Of a stretch of DNA of 64,000 nt, positions 43,460 through 53,127 are shown one piece after another. Under the pieces are notes generated by a model. That model saw only the letters and a program-made list of their open reading frames with translations. It was not told where the DNA came from and ran no database searches. How positions within the stretch are numbered: position 1 is the first letter of the stretch; every line of letters begins with the position of its first letter. Origin of the DNA: Acidobacteriota bacterium (lineage in GTDB: Bacteria > Acidobacteriota > Terriglobia > Acidiferrales > UBA7541); NCBI GenBank assembly GCA_003225315.1, contig QHZD01000034.1:1-64000 (forward strand). The letters are read 5' to 3'. A program made the position numbers and the translations under genes.

Positions 43460-45724
43460 TTACGCTTGTTCGAGCTGCGCGTAGCGCTCGATAAATTTTT
43501 TGGTGCCGCGTCCCGGGAAGCTCACGGAGAGGCGGCGGTCTTCATCGTCGCCCTCGACCCCCACGATGGTTCCCACGCCGAAGCTGGGATGACGAACTTT
43601 GCGACCGAGCATGGGATTGGCATCGCCGCCGCGTTTTGCAGCGGGGCGCGAGAAGGAACCTTGAGCTGCCTGGCGGCGCGGAGTTACCTGTGTTTGCCTT
43701 GGTCCGCCACGCACACGGCGCAGGAATTCTTCCGGTGAATACGAGTATTCGGGGTCGGGCTCGTAACGGCGCGTTTGGCCAATTTCCGCCATCGACCCGC
43801 GAACCGTTTCCACCAACTCGCTGGGAATTTCCGCAAGGAAGCGCGAGGGCAGGGAAGCACGGAGTTGTTGCTCATTCCCGAAGATGCGCCGGTAAACAGC
43901 GCGCGTCAGCATAAGGGACTGACGCGCGCGGGTCATTCCAACATAAACGAGACGCCGTTCCTCTTCAATTCCCTTATCTTCATCGATCGCCCGGCTGTGG
44001 GGGCAAATTCCTTCTTCCATGCCGGTGAGGAACACGTGATCGAATTCCAGGCCCTTGGTGCTGTGCAAGGTGATGAGCGTCACGCCGGGCTTGCCTTCAA
44101 ATTGATCGGCGTCGCTTACCAGAGCAGCGGCATCCAGGAAATCGGTAAAGGTCTCGCCGGCTTCTATGCTTTCCGCGACGGCCCGCGTAAGCTCTTCGAG
44201 ATTCTCCATTCGGGCGACATCCTCGGGGGTGTTGCGGTCCTTGAGCATGTCCATGTAACCGGATTCCTCAAGCACCACATGCAGGAAATCCGCGGGCTCT
44301 TTGGCGGCAAGAGCATCTTGCAATTTGCGGATGAGCTCCTGGAATGCCCGCAAAGGAGTTACCGCACGGCCGCCTGCCGATGTGCCGGAGACAAATTTCT
44401 CAATGGCCGTCCAGAGCGGCGTTCCGTCAACGCGCGCGGATTCGCGAATTGCGTCCACAGTGGTCTTGCCGATGCCGCGCGGAGGCAGGTTCAATACGCG
44501 CAGCAACGAAATGTCATCCTCCGGATGCATGGCGAGGCGCACATAGGCGAGCGCATCCTTCACTTCCGCCCGATTGTAAAAGCTGAATCCGCCGACGAGT
44601 TTGTAACGCAAGCCTCGCCTGCGAAAAACCTCTTCGAAGGCGCGCGACTGGAAATTGGTGCGGTACTCCACGGCGCAGGTCTGGTCCGAATCGTCGTTGA
44701 GGATGCGCTCGAGTTCGCCGGCGACGAATTCCGCTTCGGCTTGCGCATCCCGCCCTTCGAAATATTTCAGGTTTCCACCTGAGCCTTTTTCCGCGCTCAG
44801 TGACTTGCCTAGCCGCTCCGGATTGTTGGCGACGACCGCGCCGGCGGCGTCCAGAATGTTCTGGGTGGACCGGTAATTCCGCTCCAGCTTGACGATCCGC
44901 GCCGCGGGGAAATCCTTCGCGAAACTGAGCAGGATAGAAACGTCGGCGCCGCGCCAGCGATAGATAGATTGATCTTCGTCGCCCACGACGCAAACATTTT
45001 GTTTGGGTCCGGTCAGCGAGCGCATCAGTTCATACTGCACGCGGTTGGTATCCTGATATTCATCCACGTGAATATATTGAAAACGTGATTGCCATTTTTC
45101 TCGCGTAGCCGTCGATTCGCGCAGCAAGCGAGCGGAGCGAAGGAGGAGATCGTCAAAATCCAGGGCTTTGCTATCGTGAAGCAGCTTCTCGTACCCCGCG
45201 AAAATATCGGCAATGCGACGTCCATTTTGATCGAACGCTTCTGCGCGCAGTTGCCCAGCAGTCTGGCCATGATTTTTTGCGTAGCTGATCCGGCTCAAGA
45301 TATTTCTTGGTGTCAGGCTATCGTCCTCGATTTGCAGCCTGGCCATTGCCAATTTGACGGCCGCGAGCTGGTCGTCGTCATCGTAAATAGCAAAATCCCT
45401 CGGCAGACCGGCAGCCGCTGCTTCGCGCCGCAGAAGGCGCGCGCAGAGCGAATGAAACGTGGAAAGCCAGGGCTGCGCTGGTGGAACACCGGCGCGCAAT
45501 AGCAAGCTCGAAACACGGTTGCGCATCTCTTCCGCAGCCTTGTTTGTGAACGTCACAGCCAGTATGGATTCAGCCGGAACTCCCTTCGCGATCAGGTTCG
45601 CCATGCGAAAGGTGATTGCTCGCGTCTTGCCGGTTCCCGCGCCCGCCAGGATAAGGACCGGCCCCTCCGTGGTTTCCACGGCAAGCCGTTGTTGCGGGTT
45701 TAATTCGTCGAGTAGAGTGAGCAT
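43460..45724 (-). CDS. pcrA: UvrD/PcrA-type superfamily 1 DNA helicase
   Basis: ATP-driven 3'-5' helicase of about 754 residues used in repair and replication. Motifs: LNPQQRLAVETTEGPVLILAGAGTGKTRAI reads as Q-motif and Walker A, then VTFTNKAAEEMRNRV, IHVDEYQDTNRVQYEL, VVGDEDQSIYRWRGAD, LERNYRSTQNIL, TLHSTKGLEFDHVFLTG and RLVYVGMTRARQSL. A C-terminal Tudor-like tail (LGRKVRHPSFGVGTIVGVEG) supports PcrA. ATG 45724 is preferred to a longer frame from 45754. Confidence 0.94.
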   Translation of the reverse strand: MLTLLDELNPQQRLAVETTEGPVLILAGAGTGKTRAITFRMANLIAKGVPAESILAVTFTNKAAEEMRNRVSSLLLRAGVPPAQPWLSTFHSLCARLLRREAAAAGLPRDFAIYDDDDQLAAVKLAMARLQIEDDSLTPRNILSRISYAKNHGQTAGQLRAEAFDQNGRRIADIFAGYEKLLHDSKALDFDDLLLRSARLLRESTATREKWQSRFQYIHVDEYQDTNRVQYELMRSLTGPKQNVCVVGDEDQSIYRWRGADVSILLSFAKDFPAARIVKLERNYRSTQNILDAAGAVVANNPERLGKSLSAEKGSGGNLKYFEGRDAQAEAEFVAGELERILNDDSDQTCAVEYRTNFQSRAFEEVFRRRGLRYKLVGGFSFYNRAEVKDALAYVRLAMHPEDDISLLRVLNLPPRGIGKTTVDAIRESARVDGTPLWTAIEKFVSGTSAGGRAVTPLRAFQELIRKLQDALAAKEPADFLHVVLEESGYMDMLKDRNTPEDVARMENLEELTRAVAESIEAGETFTDFLDAAALVSDADQFEGKPGVTLITLHSTKGLEFDHVFLTGMEEGICPHSRAIDEDKGIEEERRLVYVGMTRARQSLMLTRAVYRRIFGNEQQLRASLPSRFLAEIPSELVETVRGSMAEIGQTRRYEPDPEYSYSPEEFLRRVRGGPRQTQVTPRRQAAQGSFSRPAAKRGGDANPMLGRKVRHPSFGVGTIVGVEGDDEDRRLSVSFPGRGTKKFIERYAQLEQA

Positions 45725-45818
45725 TTGTCCGGAATGTTGGGAAGAAGTGAGCACACGTCATGTTAGCTGACGGCGGCGATGTGCGCAAACAGACGGTTTC
45801 CAGGTCCACTTAAATGAT

Positions 45819-46484
45819 CTAATTTCCCGCAGACCTGCTCAAATCAATTTCAAAATACATCAGGCCATGATTTTTCTCGATAGCCACAATTTCCGGCACA
45901 TACAGATGCGCCGCATTCAAGAGATCGAATTGGCTTCGAAGATCAAAATACAGGAGCCCCTCCACGGTGCCATGGGGTGCCACAATGCTGGCTTGAATGC
46001 CGGCGTCACTCAGGCCTTTCTCTACTTCCACCCATTTCTTGTCGTGCCCGACCTTTGGTCCGCCGAGAGGAATAGGAAGCCTCTTCATGGTTACGTTTTT
46101 CGATCCCGGATGCGTGATGACATCGGCCGCCTCTTCGGATGACAGAGGATAGAGCGCTTGGTGATCTTCCTCCGAAAGCGTGATGTTCAGGCGAATGCGC
46201 TCCAGATTGACCTTCATGCTGTCATCCGAATCATTTCGGAAAATCACCTGGATGGCCACGATGCCCGCCGCGAAGGGGGACTTCTTCGGGAATTTGGTCT
46301 TGTAGAGCGCTGGATCCGTCCATGGCCGCGCGGTGATCGTCATGCCTTCGTGAGATTCGAGCGATGCGGTCTTGAGCGAACCGGGCTGTTGCGGGGTACC
46401 GTTTTGAGGGAGTAACAACGGCGCCGCGAGAAAGGCAAGGATGAGGGTTAGCATTTGCACCGGGTTATAATAGACTTTTCTCAT
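45819..46484 (-). CDS. Exported protein of unknown function
   Basis: A 221-residue protein with a signal peptide (MLTLILAFLAAPLLL) followed by a mostly beta domain with ESHEGMTITARPWTDPALYKTKF, VIFRNDSDDSMKVNLERIRLN and TVEGLLYFDLRS. The regular FRNDSD...NLERIRLNI pattern suggests an immunoglobulin-like fold. Such proteins recur in Acidobacteriota, but I know no function. ATG 46484 fits the signal peptide. It is divergent from the LPS operon. Confidence 0.65.
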   Translation of the reverse strand: MRKVYYNPVQMLTLILAFLAAPLLLPQNGTPQQPGSLKTASLESHEGMTITARPWTDPALYKTKFPKKSPFAAGIVAIQVIFRNDSDDSMKVNLERIRLNITLSEEDHQALYPLSSEEAADVITHPGSKNVTMKRLPIPLGGPKVGHDKKWVEVEKGLSDAGIQASIVAPHGTVEGLLYFDLRSQFDLLNAAHLYVPEIVAIEKNHGLMYFEIDLSRSAGN

Positions 46485-46511
46485 CTCGACGCCTTCGATT
46501 CCTGGGGGTTG

Positions 46512-46552
46512 CGCAGGGTTGCCCTGCGTCGCGCGCCGCCTGCACCCGGCGG
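46512..46552. repeat. Pair of short GC-rich hairpins
   Basis: Two neighbouring palindromes lie between divergent genes: CGCAGGG-TTG-CCCTGCG (46512-46528) and CCGCC-TGCACCC-GGCGG (46536-46552). Neither is followed by a T-run. They may be REP-like or act on the leader of the unknown gene at 45819. Confidence 0.35.
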
Positions 46553-46579
46553 TGTGACGACAGACCGGAGCCACGCTTA

Positions 46580-47947
46580 GTGTATTTCATTTATAGCTTT
46601 CTCATGGGCCTTGCGGCCCTTTTGCTGATGCCTTACTGGCTCGTGAAGGGGTTGCGCCACGGAAAGTATCTCTCGAACATCGGGGAGCGGCTGGGGTTTT
46701 CCTTTCCTGCGCTTGCCAAACTGCCTGCGAATTCGTCGGGCGCGATCTGGATTCATGCCGTGAGTGTCGGCGAAGCGCTTTCAGGCGTTACACTCGCCCG
46801 GCGTTTGAAGGAAGCTTATCCGGAGCGGCCCTTGATCGTCTCCACGACCACGATGACGGGCCAGGCCCTGGCGCGCGAACGCATTCCGTTTGCCGACGCC
46901 ATCGTCTATTTCCCATTGGATTGGGCCTTCTGCGTGCGGCGTGCGCTTACTGCTGTGCGACCTTCGCTCGTGCTGGTGCTTGAGACGGAAATCTGGCCCA
47001 ACTTTCTTCGGGAAGCGGGACGGCGCAAGATTCCCGTCGTTTTCGTCAGCGGGCGGATTTCGGATCGCTCCTTCGCGCGCTATCAGAGTTATCTCGGCGT
47101 CTTTGGTTTTTTCCTGCGCCCTTTCCTGAGAAACGCACTGTCGAATGCCAGCGCCTTCCTGATGCAGAGCGAGAAGGATGCGGAGCGTGTGCGCGCGTTA
47201 GGCGCACCTGCCGATCGCGTGCAGGTCAGCGGCAATTTGAAGTACGACTTGGAGCTACCCTCGCCCACGCCGCTGTCGAATTGGTTCGCCGCCGAAATCA
47301 AACGCAGCGGCCGCTCACCGGTTATCGTTGCGGGGAGCGTCGTTGCGACGGAAGAGCCTCACGCGCTCATCGCGTTTGGAACCCTGCAAGGCGAGTATCC
47401 GAAGTCGCTGCTCGTGCTTGCGCCGCGCAAGCCGGAGTGCTTTGATGCCGCCGCGGAATTCATCGATGAGTCGCACCGCAAGTTCATTCGGCGTTCGCGA
47501 TTGCCGATTCCAGGACCAGCCTCGAAGCAATCGGACGGCAACTCTAACGCTGCAACCATACCCGATGACATCACAGTTCTATTGCTCGATAGCATCGGTG
47601 AACTGGCGTCACTCTATGGACTAGCGGACGGCGCGTTCGTGGGAGGCTCGCTGGTTTCGTCTGGTGGTCATAATATTCTTGAGCCCGCGGCCTTCGGTAA
47701 GATTCCCGTGTTTGGTCCGTCCATGGAGAACTTTGCAGAAATCGCGTCGCGCTTCGTAACTGCAGGGGCCGCGATTCAAGTGGAAAGCCCGGAAGACGTC
47801 GGTGTCGCGTGGATCGAATTGTTTCGTGACCCGGAACGCATGAAAAGAATGAGTGAGACAGCGCGGCAGTTGGTGGCGAACTCCCGCGGGGCGGCGGACC
47901 GTGCGATGGTGGAGATTGCAAAGCGCCTGGACGGCGCTGCGCGATGA
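46580..47947 (+). CDS. waaA: 3-deoxy-D-manno-octulosonic acid transferase (Kdo transferase)
   Basis: Adds Kdo from CMP-Kdo to lipid A precursor at the inner membrane. A 455-residue GT30-type enzyme. N-terminal membrane helix (FIYSFLMGLAALLLMPYWLV), WIHAVSVGEALSG, LVLETEIWPNFLREA, VFVSGRISDRSFARYQ and the C-terminal VGGSLVSSGGHNILEPAAFGKIP. GTG start. First gene of an operon of eight overlapping genes; its stop overlaps lpxK by four bases (ATGA). Confidence 0.95.
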   Translation: MYFIYSFLMGLAALLLMPYWLVKGLRHGKYLSNIGERLGFSFPALAKLPANSSGAIWIHAVSVGEALSGVTLARRLKEAYPERPLIVSTTTMTGQALARERIPFADAIVYFPLDWAFCVRRALTAVRPSLVLVLETEIWPNFLREAGRRKIPVVFVSGRISDRSFARYQSYLGVFGFFLRPFLRNALSNASAFLMQSEKDAERVRALGAPADRVQVSGNLKYDLELPSPTPLSNWFAAEIKRSGRSPVIVAGSVVATEEPHALIAFGTLQGEYPKSLLVLAPRKPECFDAAAEFIDESHRKFIRRSRLPIPGPASKQSDGNSNAATIPDDITVLLLDSIGELASLYGLADGAFVGGSLVSSGGHNILEPAAFGKIPVFGPSMENFAEIASRFVTAGAAIQVESPEDVGVAWIELFRDPERMKRMSETARQLVANSRGAADRAMVEIAKRLDGAAR

Positions 47948-48951
47948 GCTTTTCACCGTTAATGCGGACGCTGCTCTGGCCGCTGTCAGTGGCGTACGCG
48001 GCTGTCGTGCGCGTGCGGGCTTGGCTCTACGCGCAAGGTTGGCTGAGACAAAGGCGGCTGAAAGGAACGGTCATCAGCGTGGGCAATCTTACCGTCGGCG
48101 GCACCGGCAAGACGCCAATGGTCATCTGGCTCGCTGAGAAATTTCTTGCGGAAGGGAAGCGTGTGGCGATTCTGAGCCGTGGCTACCGCGGTGCAAATGG
48201 GACCAGCGACGAAATTGAATTGATGAAGTTCCGCCTTCAGGGCCGTGTTTCTTTCGGCGTTGGCAAGGACCGCTTTGCCGAAGGCCATCGCCTAGAATCG
48301 CAGCAGCCCATCGACGTTTTTATTTTGGACGATGGTTTTCAGCATCTTCAGCTTGCACGCGATCTGGACATTCTCTTGATGGATGTTTCGCGGCCGCTCG
48401 CCCGTGAATCCTTGCTACCGGCTGGCCGGCTTCGGGAACCACTGGCGGCTATGAGCCGCGCAAACCTGATTGTTTTTACGCGCGCCGAATCGGCGTCCGG
48501 GACGCTTGAGGCGATCGGGAAGCTCAACCAGTATCCGGTTTTCGCTGCGTCGACTCGACTGCTTGGGTTCCGCCGCTTTGCACGAGAGATCACGCTTCTG
48601 TCCGCCAAAGAAATCGGAGCCGGCCCATTCTTTGCTTTTTGCGGGCTTGGCAATCCGGATGCATTCTTCCGCGACCTCGGACACTGGGGCGTTGCGATTT
48701 GCGGCCAAGCTACCTTTTCCGATCACCATCGCTACACACAGCGGGACATCTTGGCGATCAAGCAGGCTGGAAAACGCGCGGGCACCGTCGCATTTGTGAC
48801 GACGGAAAAAGATGCACAGAATCTGGGCAGTGCCATGTTCGAAGACGCTCAACTCTATGTCGCGGTAATCGATCTGGCAGTGGCGCCGGAGATTGATTTC
48901 CGAAATATCCTTGAACAAACGCTGGCAACCGGCGCGGGGGCTGCCGCGTGA
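47944..48951 (+). CDS. lpxK: Tetraacyldisaccharide 4'-kinase
   Basis: Phosphorylates the 4' position of the lipid A disaccharide at the inner membrane. 335 residues, with the Walker A VGNLTVGGTGKTP, SRGYRGANG, and VFILDDGFQHLQLARDLDILLMD. The hydrophobic N-terminal helix is present. The ATG overlaps the waaA stop and the stop overlaps the next start (GTGA), so translation is likely coupled. Confidence 0.95.
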   Translation: MSFSPLMRTLLWPLSVAYAAVVRVRAWLYAQGWLRQRRLKGTVISVGNLTVGGTGKTPMVIWLAEKFLAEGKRVAILSRGYRGANGTSDEIELMKFRLQGRVSFGVGKDRFAEGHRLESQQPIDVFILDDGFQHLQLARDLDILLMDVSRPLARESLLPAGRLREPLAAMSRANLIVFTRAESASGTLEAIGKLNQYPVFAASTRLLGFRRFAREITLLSAKEIGAGPFFAFCGLGNPDAFFRDLGHWGVAICGQATFSDHHRYTQRDILAIKQAGKRAGTVAFVTTEKDAQNLGSAMFEDAQLYVAVIDLAVAPEIDFRNILEQTLATGAGAAA

Positions 48952-49994
48952 GGATTCTTATTCGCGCTACGAACTGGGTGGGGGACGCCATTATGGCCCT
49001 GCCTGCGCTGCGCGCGGTGCGCAAACGTTTTGCTGACGCACAGGTCGCGATTGTGGCACGGCCCTACGTCGCGGATATTTACCGCGATCAAGAGGTTTGT
49101 AATCAGCTTATCCCGTACGATCCGGCGGGCTCGCACACGGGATTTTCTGGCCGTGAACGGTTGGCGACGGAGCTTCGCGCGCAGAAGTTTGACGTGGCCT
49201 TGCTGCTGCAAAACGCGTTCGATGCCGCTTGGCTGGCCTGGCGCGCAAGTATTCCCGAACGCATTGGTTACGGACGAGACGGCCGTAGCTTCCTTCTGAC
49301 CAAGGCTGTGCCTCTTCCCCGGCAGGGGGAAATTCCTGCGCATGAGAAGTTTTATTATCTAGAGCTTCTGCGCCGCGCGGGCTGGCTGGATTCCTTGCAG
49401 GACGAATCGTTCATTGGCCTTCACGTTCCAAAAGAAAAGCGGCGGAGCGCCGAGGAATTTCTGCGCAAATCCGGCGTACGCCAGGGCGCACTGCGGATTG
49501 CCATTGGCGCGGGCGCATCGTATGGATCGGCAAAATGCTGGCCGCCTTCGCGTTTTGCGGACGTGGCGAATCGCCTACAGTCAGAAATGGATGCTGACGT
49601 AATCCTATTTGGGACCGCTGCTGAGGCCGCCGTTACGACGGCGATCTCTGCCGAAATGAGCAGGCCTCCGATTGACCTCACGGGGAAAACCGCGATTGCC
49701 GATCTGCCTGGCCTTCTATCGCAATGTCATCTTTTTATCGGCAACGACTCCGGCGCGATGCATGTTGGTGCCGCTGTGGGCTTGCCTATCGTTGCAGTAT
49801 TTGGTCCCACGGATCCGTTCGGCACAGCTCCAGTCACGCCGCGCTGCATCATCGTCCAGCAAAAGCCTTACTGCAGCCCGTGCTTTCTCCGCCGCTGTCC
49901 GACCGATCACCGGTGTATGAGCGCAGTCACAGCCGATATGGTGGAGGCTGCTGCTAGACCCTGGCTATCCTCGGCCCAGGTGCAGCGTGCCTGA
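48948..49994 (+). CDS. waaF: ADP-heptose:LPS heptosyltransferase II
   Basis: GT9 glycosyltransferase of 348 residues that adds L,D-heptose to the inner core. Seen: ILIRATNWVGDAIMALPALRAVR, DVALLLQNAFDAAWLAWRA, ERIGYGRDGRSFLLT and the C-terminal FIGNDSGAMHVGAAVGLPIVAVFGPTDP. The Cys-rich YCSPCFLRRCPTDHRCM tail is typical of the subgroup. GTG start overlaps lpxK. Confidence 0.93.
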   Translation: MRILIRATNWVGDAIMALPALRAVRKRFADAQVAIVARPYVADIYRDQEVCNQLIPYDPAGSHTGFSGRERLATELRAQKFDVALLLQNAFDAAWLAWRASIPERIGYGRDGRSFLLTKAVPLPRQGEIPAHEKFYYLELLRRAGWLDSLQDESFIGLHVPKEKRRSAEEFLRKSGVRQGALRIAIGAGASYGSAKCWPPSRFADVANRLQSEMDADVILFGTAAEAAVTTAISAEMSRPPIDLTGKTAIADLPGLLSQCHLFIGNDSGAMHVGAAVGLPIVAVFGPTDPFGTAPVTPRCIIVQQKPYCSPCFLRRCPTDHRCMSAVTADMVEAAARPWLSSAQVQRA

Positions 49995-50556
49995 GCAATC
50001 GGCCTTACGCCCCGCCGTTTTCCTCGATCGTGACGGAACAATTGCCGAAGAAGTGGGTTACTTGAATCACGCCAGACGATTTCGTATGTTTCCTTTCGTC
50101 GCAGCTGCCATTCGCCGGCTCAACGAGGCGGGCTTGCCTGTTATCATCGTCACGAATCAGTCCGGTGTCGGCCGCGGTTACTTTCCGGAGTCGCTCGTAC
50201 ACACCGTGAACGAGCTAATGACCGAGCAACTCTCTATGGGACGCGCCAAAATCGACGCAATTTATTATTGCCCGCACACATCCGCTGAAGACTGTAACTG
50301 CCGCAAGCCCAAAACCGGCATGCTGGACCGTGCAGCTCAAGAGCACGCGCTCGATCTGCGACGCTCCTTTGTGGTCGGGGATCGTTATGGGGACGTGGAA
50401 CTCGCGCGAAACGCGAGTGCGCGCAGCATTCTCGTCCGCACCGGTTATGGTGAAGGTGAACTTGCCTGGCACGCGGCAAAGTGGCCTGTGCAGCCGGATT
50501 TTGTCGCTGAAGATCTCGCGCAAGCGGCGGATTGGATCCTGAGGCAGCACAAATGA
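49987..50556 (+). CDS. gmhB: D-glycero-beta-D-manno-heptose 1,7-bisphosphate 7-phosphatase
   Basis: HAD-family phosphatase of 189 residues in ADP-heptose synthesis. Nucleophile motif AVFLDRDGTI, IIVTNQSGVGRGYF, the zinc-binding YYCPHTSAEDCNCRKP and VVGDRYGDVELA. GTG start overlaps waaF by eight bases; the stop overlaps the next gene by four. Confidence 0.94.
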   Translation: MPEQSALRPAVFLDRDGTIAEEVGYLNHARRFRMFPFVAAAIRRLNEAGLPVIIVTNQSGVGRGYFPESLVHTVNELMTEQLSMGRAKIDAIYYCPHTSAEDCNCRKPKTGMLDRAAQEHALDLRRSFVVGDRYGDVELARNASARSILVRTGYGEGELAWHAAKWPVQPDFVAEDLAQAADWILRQHK

Positions 50557-51611
50557 AACGTCCACGCACGAAAGAGCCAGCGTCAACGTCGGTCGATCTT
50601 CTCGCCCTCCGCGATTGCGTTGAACAATTCACCACGAAAACGATTGTCCTTCTTGGCGATTTCGTTGCCGACGAATTCCAATATGGCGAAATCTCGCGCG
50701 TTTCGCGCGAAGCTCCGGTGCTGATCCTCAAGCATCGGGAATCCCACATTGTTCCTGGCGGTGGCGCCAACGCTGCCAACAACCTCGCGTCTCTCGGGGC
50801 GCGTATCCTGCCTGTTACGGCCGTCGGCGATGACGCGGCAGGGGACGCGTTGGTCGCTCATTTCCGCCGCATGCGCGTCAATGTTTCCGGCATTTTCCGT
50901 GCGAAGGGCTGGACGACGCCGACGAAAAGCCGCTTTCTTGCCGGGTGGGCGCACACCGTGGGACAGCAGGTTCTGCGCGTCGACTACGAACCGAAATCAC
51001 CTCTGCCGGATGCCGTTCGAAAAAAACTCCAACAACGCCTTACTGCGGATCTGCGCAAAGCACACGCTCTCGCTGTTTCGGACTACGGCTTTGGCATTGC
51101 GACTCCGGAATTAGTACAGCAGGCCTCCAGCAAGCGCAAGAATGAACTGCTTGTCACGCTCGACGCGCGATACCATCTGCCTTGCTATGCGAAGGCGGGC
51201 ATCACGGCCGCTACGCCCAACGAGGCCGAGCTTGAGGCAGCGCATCACGCCTCAATCGGTCAAGATACCGATGAGCTTGCGCGTGCAGGCCGCGCAACTC
51301 TTGCGGAGATGAAGTTGCAATCGCTGCTAGTTACCCGCGGACGCCACGGTGCAGCCTTGTTCGAGACAGGCGATCGCCTCACGCAAATCCCCGTTCACGG
51401 CAGCGATCAGGCTGTCGACGTAACCGGCGCCGGCGACACCGTTCTTGCCGCATATACTCTGGCCCTCGCCTGCGGGGCATCTGCGCTTGAAGCCGCGCAC
51501 ATTGCAAATATTGCCGGAGGCCTCGTCGTGATGAAACGCGGCACAGCCACGATTTCGCGCCCGGAACTTCTCGATGCCATCCGCGGCGAGGCATCCGGAG
51601 CCGCCTCTTAA
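50553..51611 (+). CDS. Heptose-7-phosphate kinase (HldE N-terminal activity)
   Basis: PfkB/ribokinase-type sugar kinase of 352 residues that makes heptose 1,7-bisphosphate. GDFVADEFQYGEISRVSREAP, VPGGGANAANNLASLG and the nucleotide site AVDVTGAGDTVLAAYTLAL. In E. coli this domain is fused to the nucleotidyltransferase as HldE; here the two activities are separate adjacent genes (rfaE1-type and rfaE2-type). ATG 50553 sits in an ATGA overlap with gmhB. Confidence 0.93.
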   Translation: MKRPRTKEPASTSVDLLALRDCVEQFTTKTIVLLGDFVADEFQYGEISRVSREAPVLILKHRESHIVPGGGANAANNLASLGARILPVTAVGDDAAGDALVAHFRRMRVNVSGIFRAKGWTTPTKSRFLAGWAHTVGQQVLRVDYEPKSPLPDAVRKKLQQRLTADLRKAHALAVSDYGFGIATPELVQQASSKRKNELLVTLDARYHLPCYAKAGITAATPNEAELEAAHHASIGQDTDELARAGRATLAEMKLQSLLVTRGRHGAALFETGDRLTQIPVHGSDQAVDVTGAGDTVLAAYTLALACGASALEAAHIANIAGGLVVMKRGTATISRPELLDAIRGEASGAAS

Positions 51612-51614
51612 TTT

Positions 51615-52106
51615 ATGCGCGAAGCTGTTTCCAAAATTGTTCCTCGAGCAGTACTGCGAGAGAAGGTCGCGGAACATAAGAGCCACGGTCGGCGCGTCGT
51701 TTTTGCCAACGGCTGCTTTGACACTCTGCACGTCGGACATATTCGCTATCTCGAAGGCGCACGGCGCGAAGGCGACATTCTCGTTGTCGGAGTGAATGCG
51801 GACTCGAGCGTCTGCAATCTCAAAGGGCCGGGCCGCCCCATCCTTGATGAAAACGCGCGTGCGCACCTCGTCGCCGCGTTGCGATGCGTGGATTATGTAG
51901 TTCTCTTTGGCGAACCGAACGTCGAAGCTCTTCTCGAAGAGCTGCGCCCGGACGTTCACGCCAAAGGAACCGATTACACTATCGAGACCGTGCCGGAACG
52001 TGCTGTCGCCAAGCGGCTTGGCATCCGCGTGGCCATCGTGGGCGACCCCAAGGATCACTCTACTAAAGGACTTCTGGATTCCATTCGCAAGGCGCCGCAT
52101 GCCTGA
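51615..52106 (+). CDS. rfaE2: Heptose-1-phosphate adenylyltransferase (HldE C-terminal activity)
   Basis: Cytidylyltransferase-fold enzyme of 163 residues forming ADP-D,D-heptose. VVFANGCFDTLHVGHIRYLE carries the HxGH catalytic motif; also VVGVNADSSV, KGTDYTIETVPE. Begins 3 bp after the kinase and overlaps the next gene by eight bases. The later epimerase step (hldD) and the first isomerase step (gmhA) are not in the window. Confidence 0.93.
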   Translation: MREAVSKIVPRAVLREKVAEHKSHGRRVVFANGCFDTLHVGHIRYLEGARREGDILVVGVNADSSVCNLKGPGRPILDENARAHLVAALRCVDYVVLFGEPNVEALLEELRPDVHAKGTDYTIETVPERAVAKRLGIRVAIVGDPKDHSTKGLLDSIRKAPHA

Positions 52107-53127
52107 GCCGCGTTTTCTGGTTGTGCGTCTCGGTTCCCTCGGTGACATCGTCCACACGTTTCCCGCCGTCGCCGGCCTTCGTGAATCGTTCCCGAAAGCT
52201 GAAATTGTTTGGCTGACGCATCCGCGCTGGAAAGCGCTGGTCGAGAGCAGTGAGCTGGCAACGGAAATCTGGGAGACGGAAACTCGCTCGTACAAATCCT
52301 TGGGCGAAATCATCAGACGAATCCGCAGGAAAAAGTTCACTGGTGCAATCGACTATCAAGGGTTGTGGAAGTCCGCCTCGCTTCCCTTCCTAGGCGGCGT
52401 TCCGCTCAGGATTGGGTTTTCCTCGCAAACGATTCGCGAGTTCGGCGTGCCGGTTCTTTACACCGATCGCGTTCACAGCACGCAAGCCCACATCGCCGAC
52501 CAGAATGGAGAATTGTCGCAGCGCGCGGGCGCTCGCAACGGCGTTGCGCCGGTTTTGCTCTCGGTGCCCTCGATTCAAGAAGTCTTCGTACTGCAACTCC
52601 TGCGAGGGTTTGGCATTGACCGGCACGTCGTATTGAGCCCTGCGGGCGGCTGGCGCTCGAAATGCTGGCCGCCGGATCGCTACGGCGCGCTCTGCCAGAG
52701 AATAGCTGACACGTTGGGCCTGCGCTGCGTGGTGAATTATGGCCCTGGCGAAGAGGATCTGTTCTCAACGATCAAGACGGCCAGTGGAGAAGCGGACCCT
52801 ATCGCTTACAATGGGTCGCTCACTCAGCTCATGGCCCTTCTTCGCACTGCGGTCTGCATCGTCGGTGGTGACACGGGGCCGCTGCATCTCGCCGTCGCTC
52901 TTGGAACACCTGCAGTGGCCATTTTTGGCCCGACGGATCCAGAGCGAAACGGTCCCCATCGCCCGGGCAACTCCTCCGACAAAGCTCTTCCGCTTGATAT
53001 CGTCTTGCGCAGTCCGCATGCGGTGACCACCTATAAGCGAGGCGATCAAGCTGATCCTTCGATTTTGGAAATTGACGTCGACGCCGTTTTTGAAGCTGTT
53101 CGCCGTCAAGTTGAGATTCGCCGATGA
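52099..53127 (+). CDS. GT9 heptosyltransferase (heptosyltransferase I-like)
   Basis: Protein of 342 residues: RFLVVRLGSLGDIVHTFPAVAGLR, YDYQGLWKSA-type segment (IDYQGLWKSASLPFLGG), VVLSPAGGWRSKCWPPDRY and VGGDTGPLHLAVALGTPAVAIFGPTDP. It most resembles WaaC, which transfers the first heptose onto Kdo. ATG 52099 avoids a long wrong-frame overlap with rfaE2 and gives the family N-terminus. Confidence 0.9.
   Translation: MPEPRFLVVRLGSLGDIVHTFPAVAGLRESFPKAEIVWLTHPRWKALVESSELATEIWETETRSYKSLGEIIRRIRRKKFTGAIDYQGLWKSASLPFLGGVPLRIGFSSQTIREFGVPVLYTDRVHSTQAHIADQNGELSQRAGARNGVAPVLLSVPSIQEVFVLQLLRGFGIDRHVVLSPAGGWRSKCWPPDRYGALCQRIADTLGLRCVVNYGPGEEDLFSTIKTASGEADPIAYNGSLTQLMALLRTAVCIVGGDTGPLHLAVALGTPAVAIFGPTDPERNGPHRPGNSSDKALPLDIVLRSPHAVTTYKRGDQADPSILEIDVDAVFEAVRRQVEIRR

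Noticed and set aside
51907-52098. N-terminal extension of the heptosyltransferase I-like gene
   Set aside because: It overlaps rfaE2 in another frame and is non-homologous; ATG 52099 gives the correct family start.
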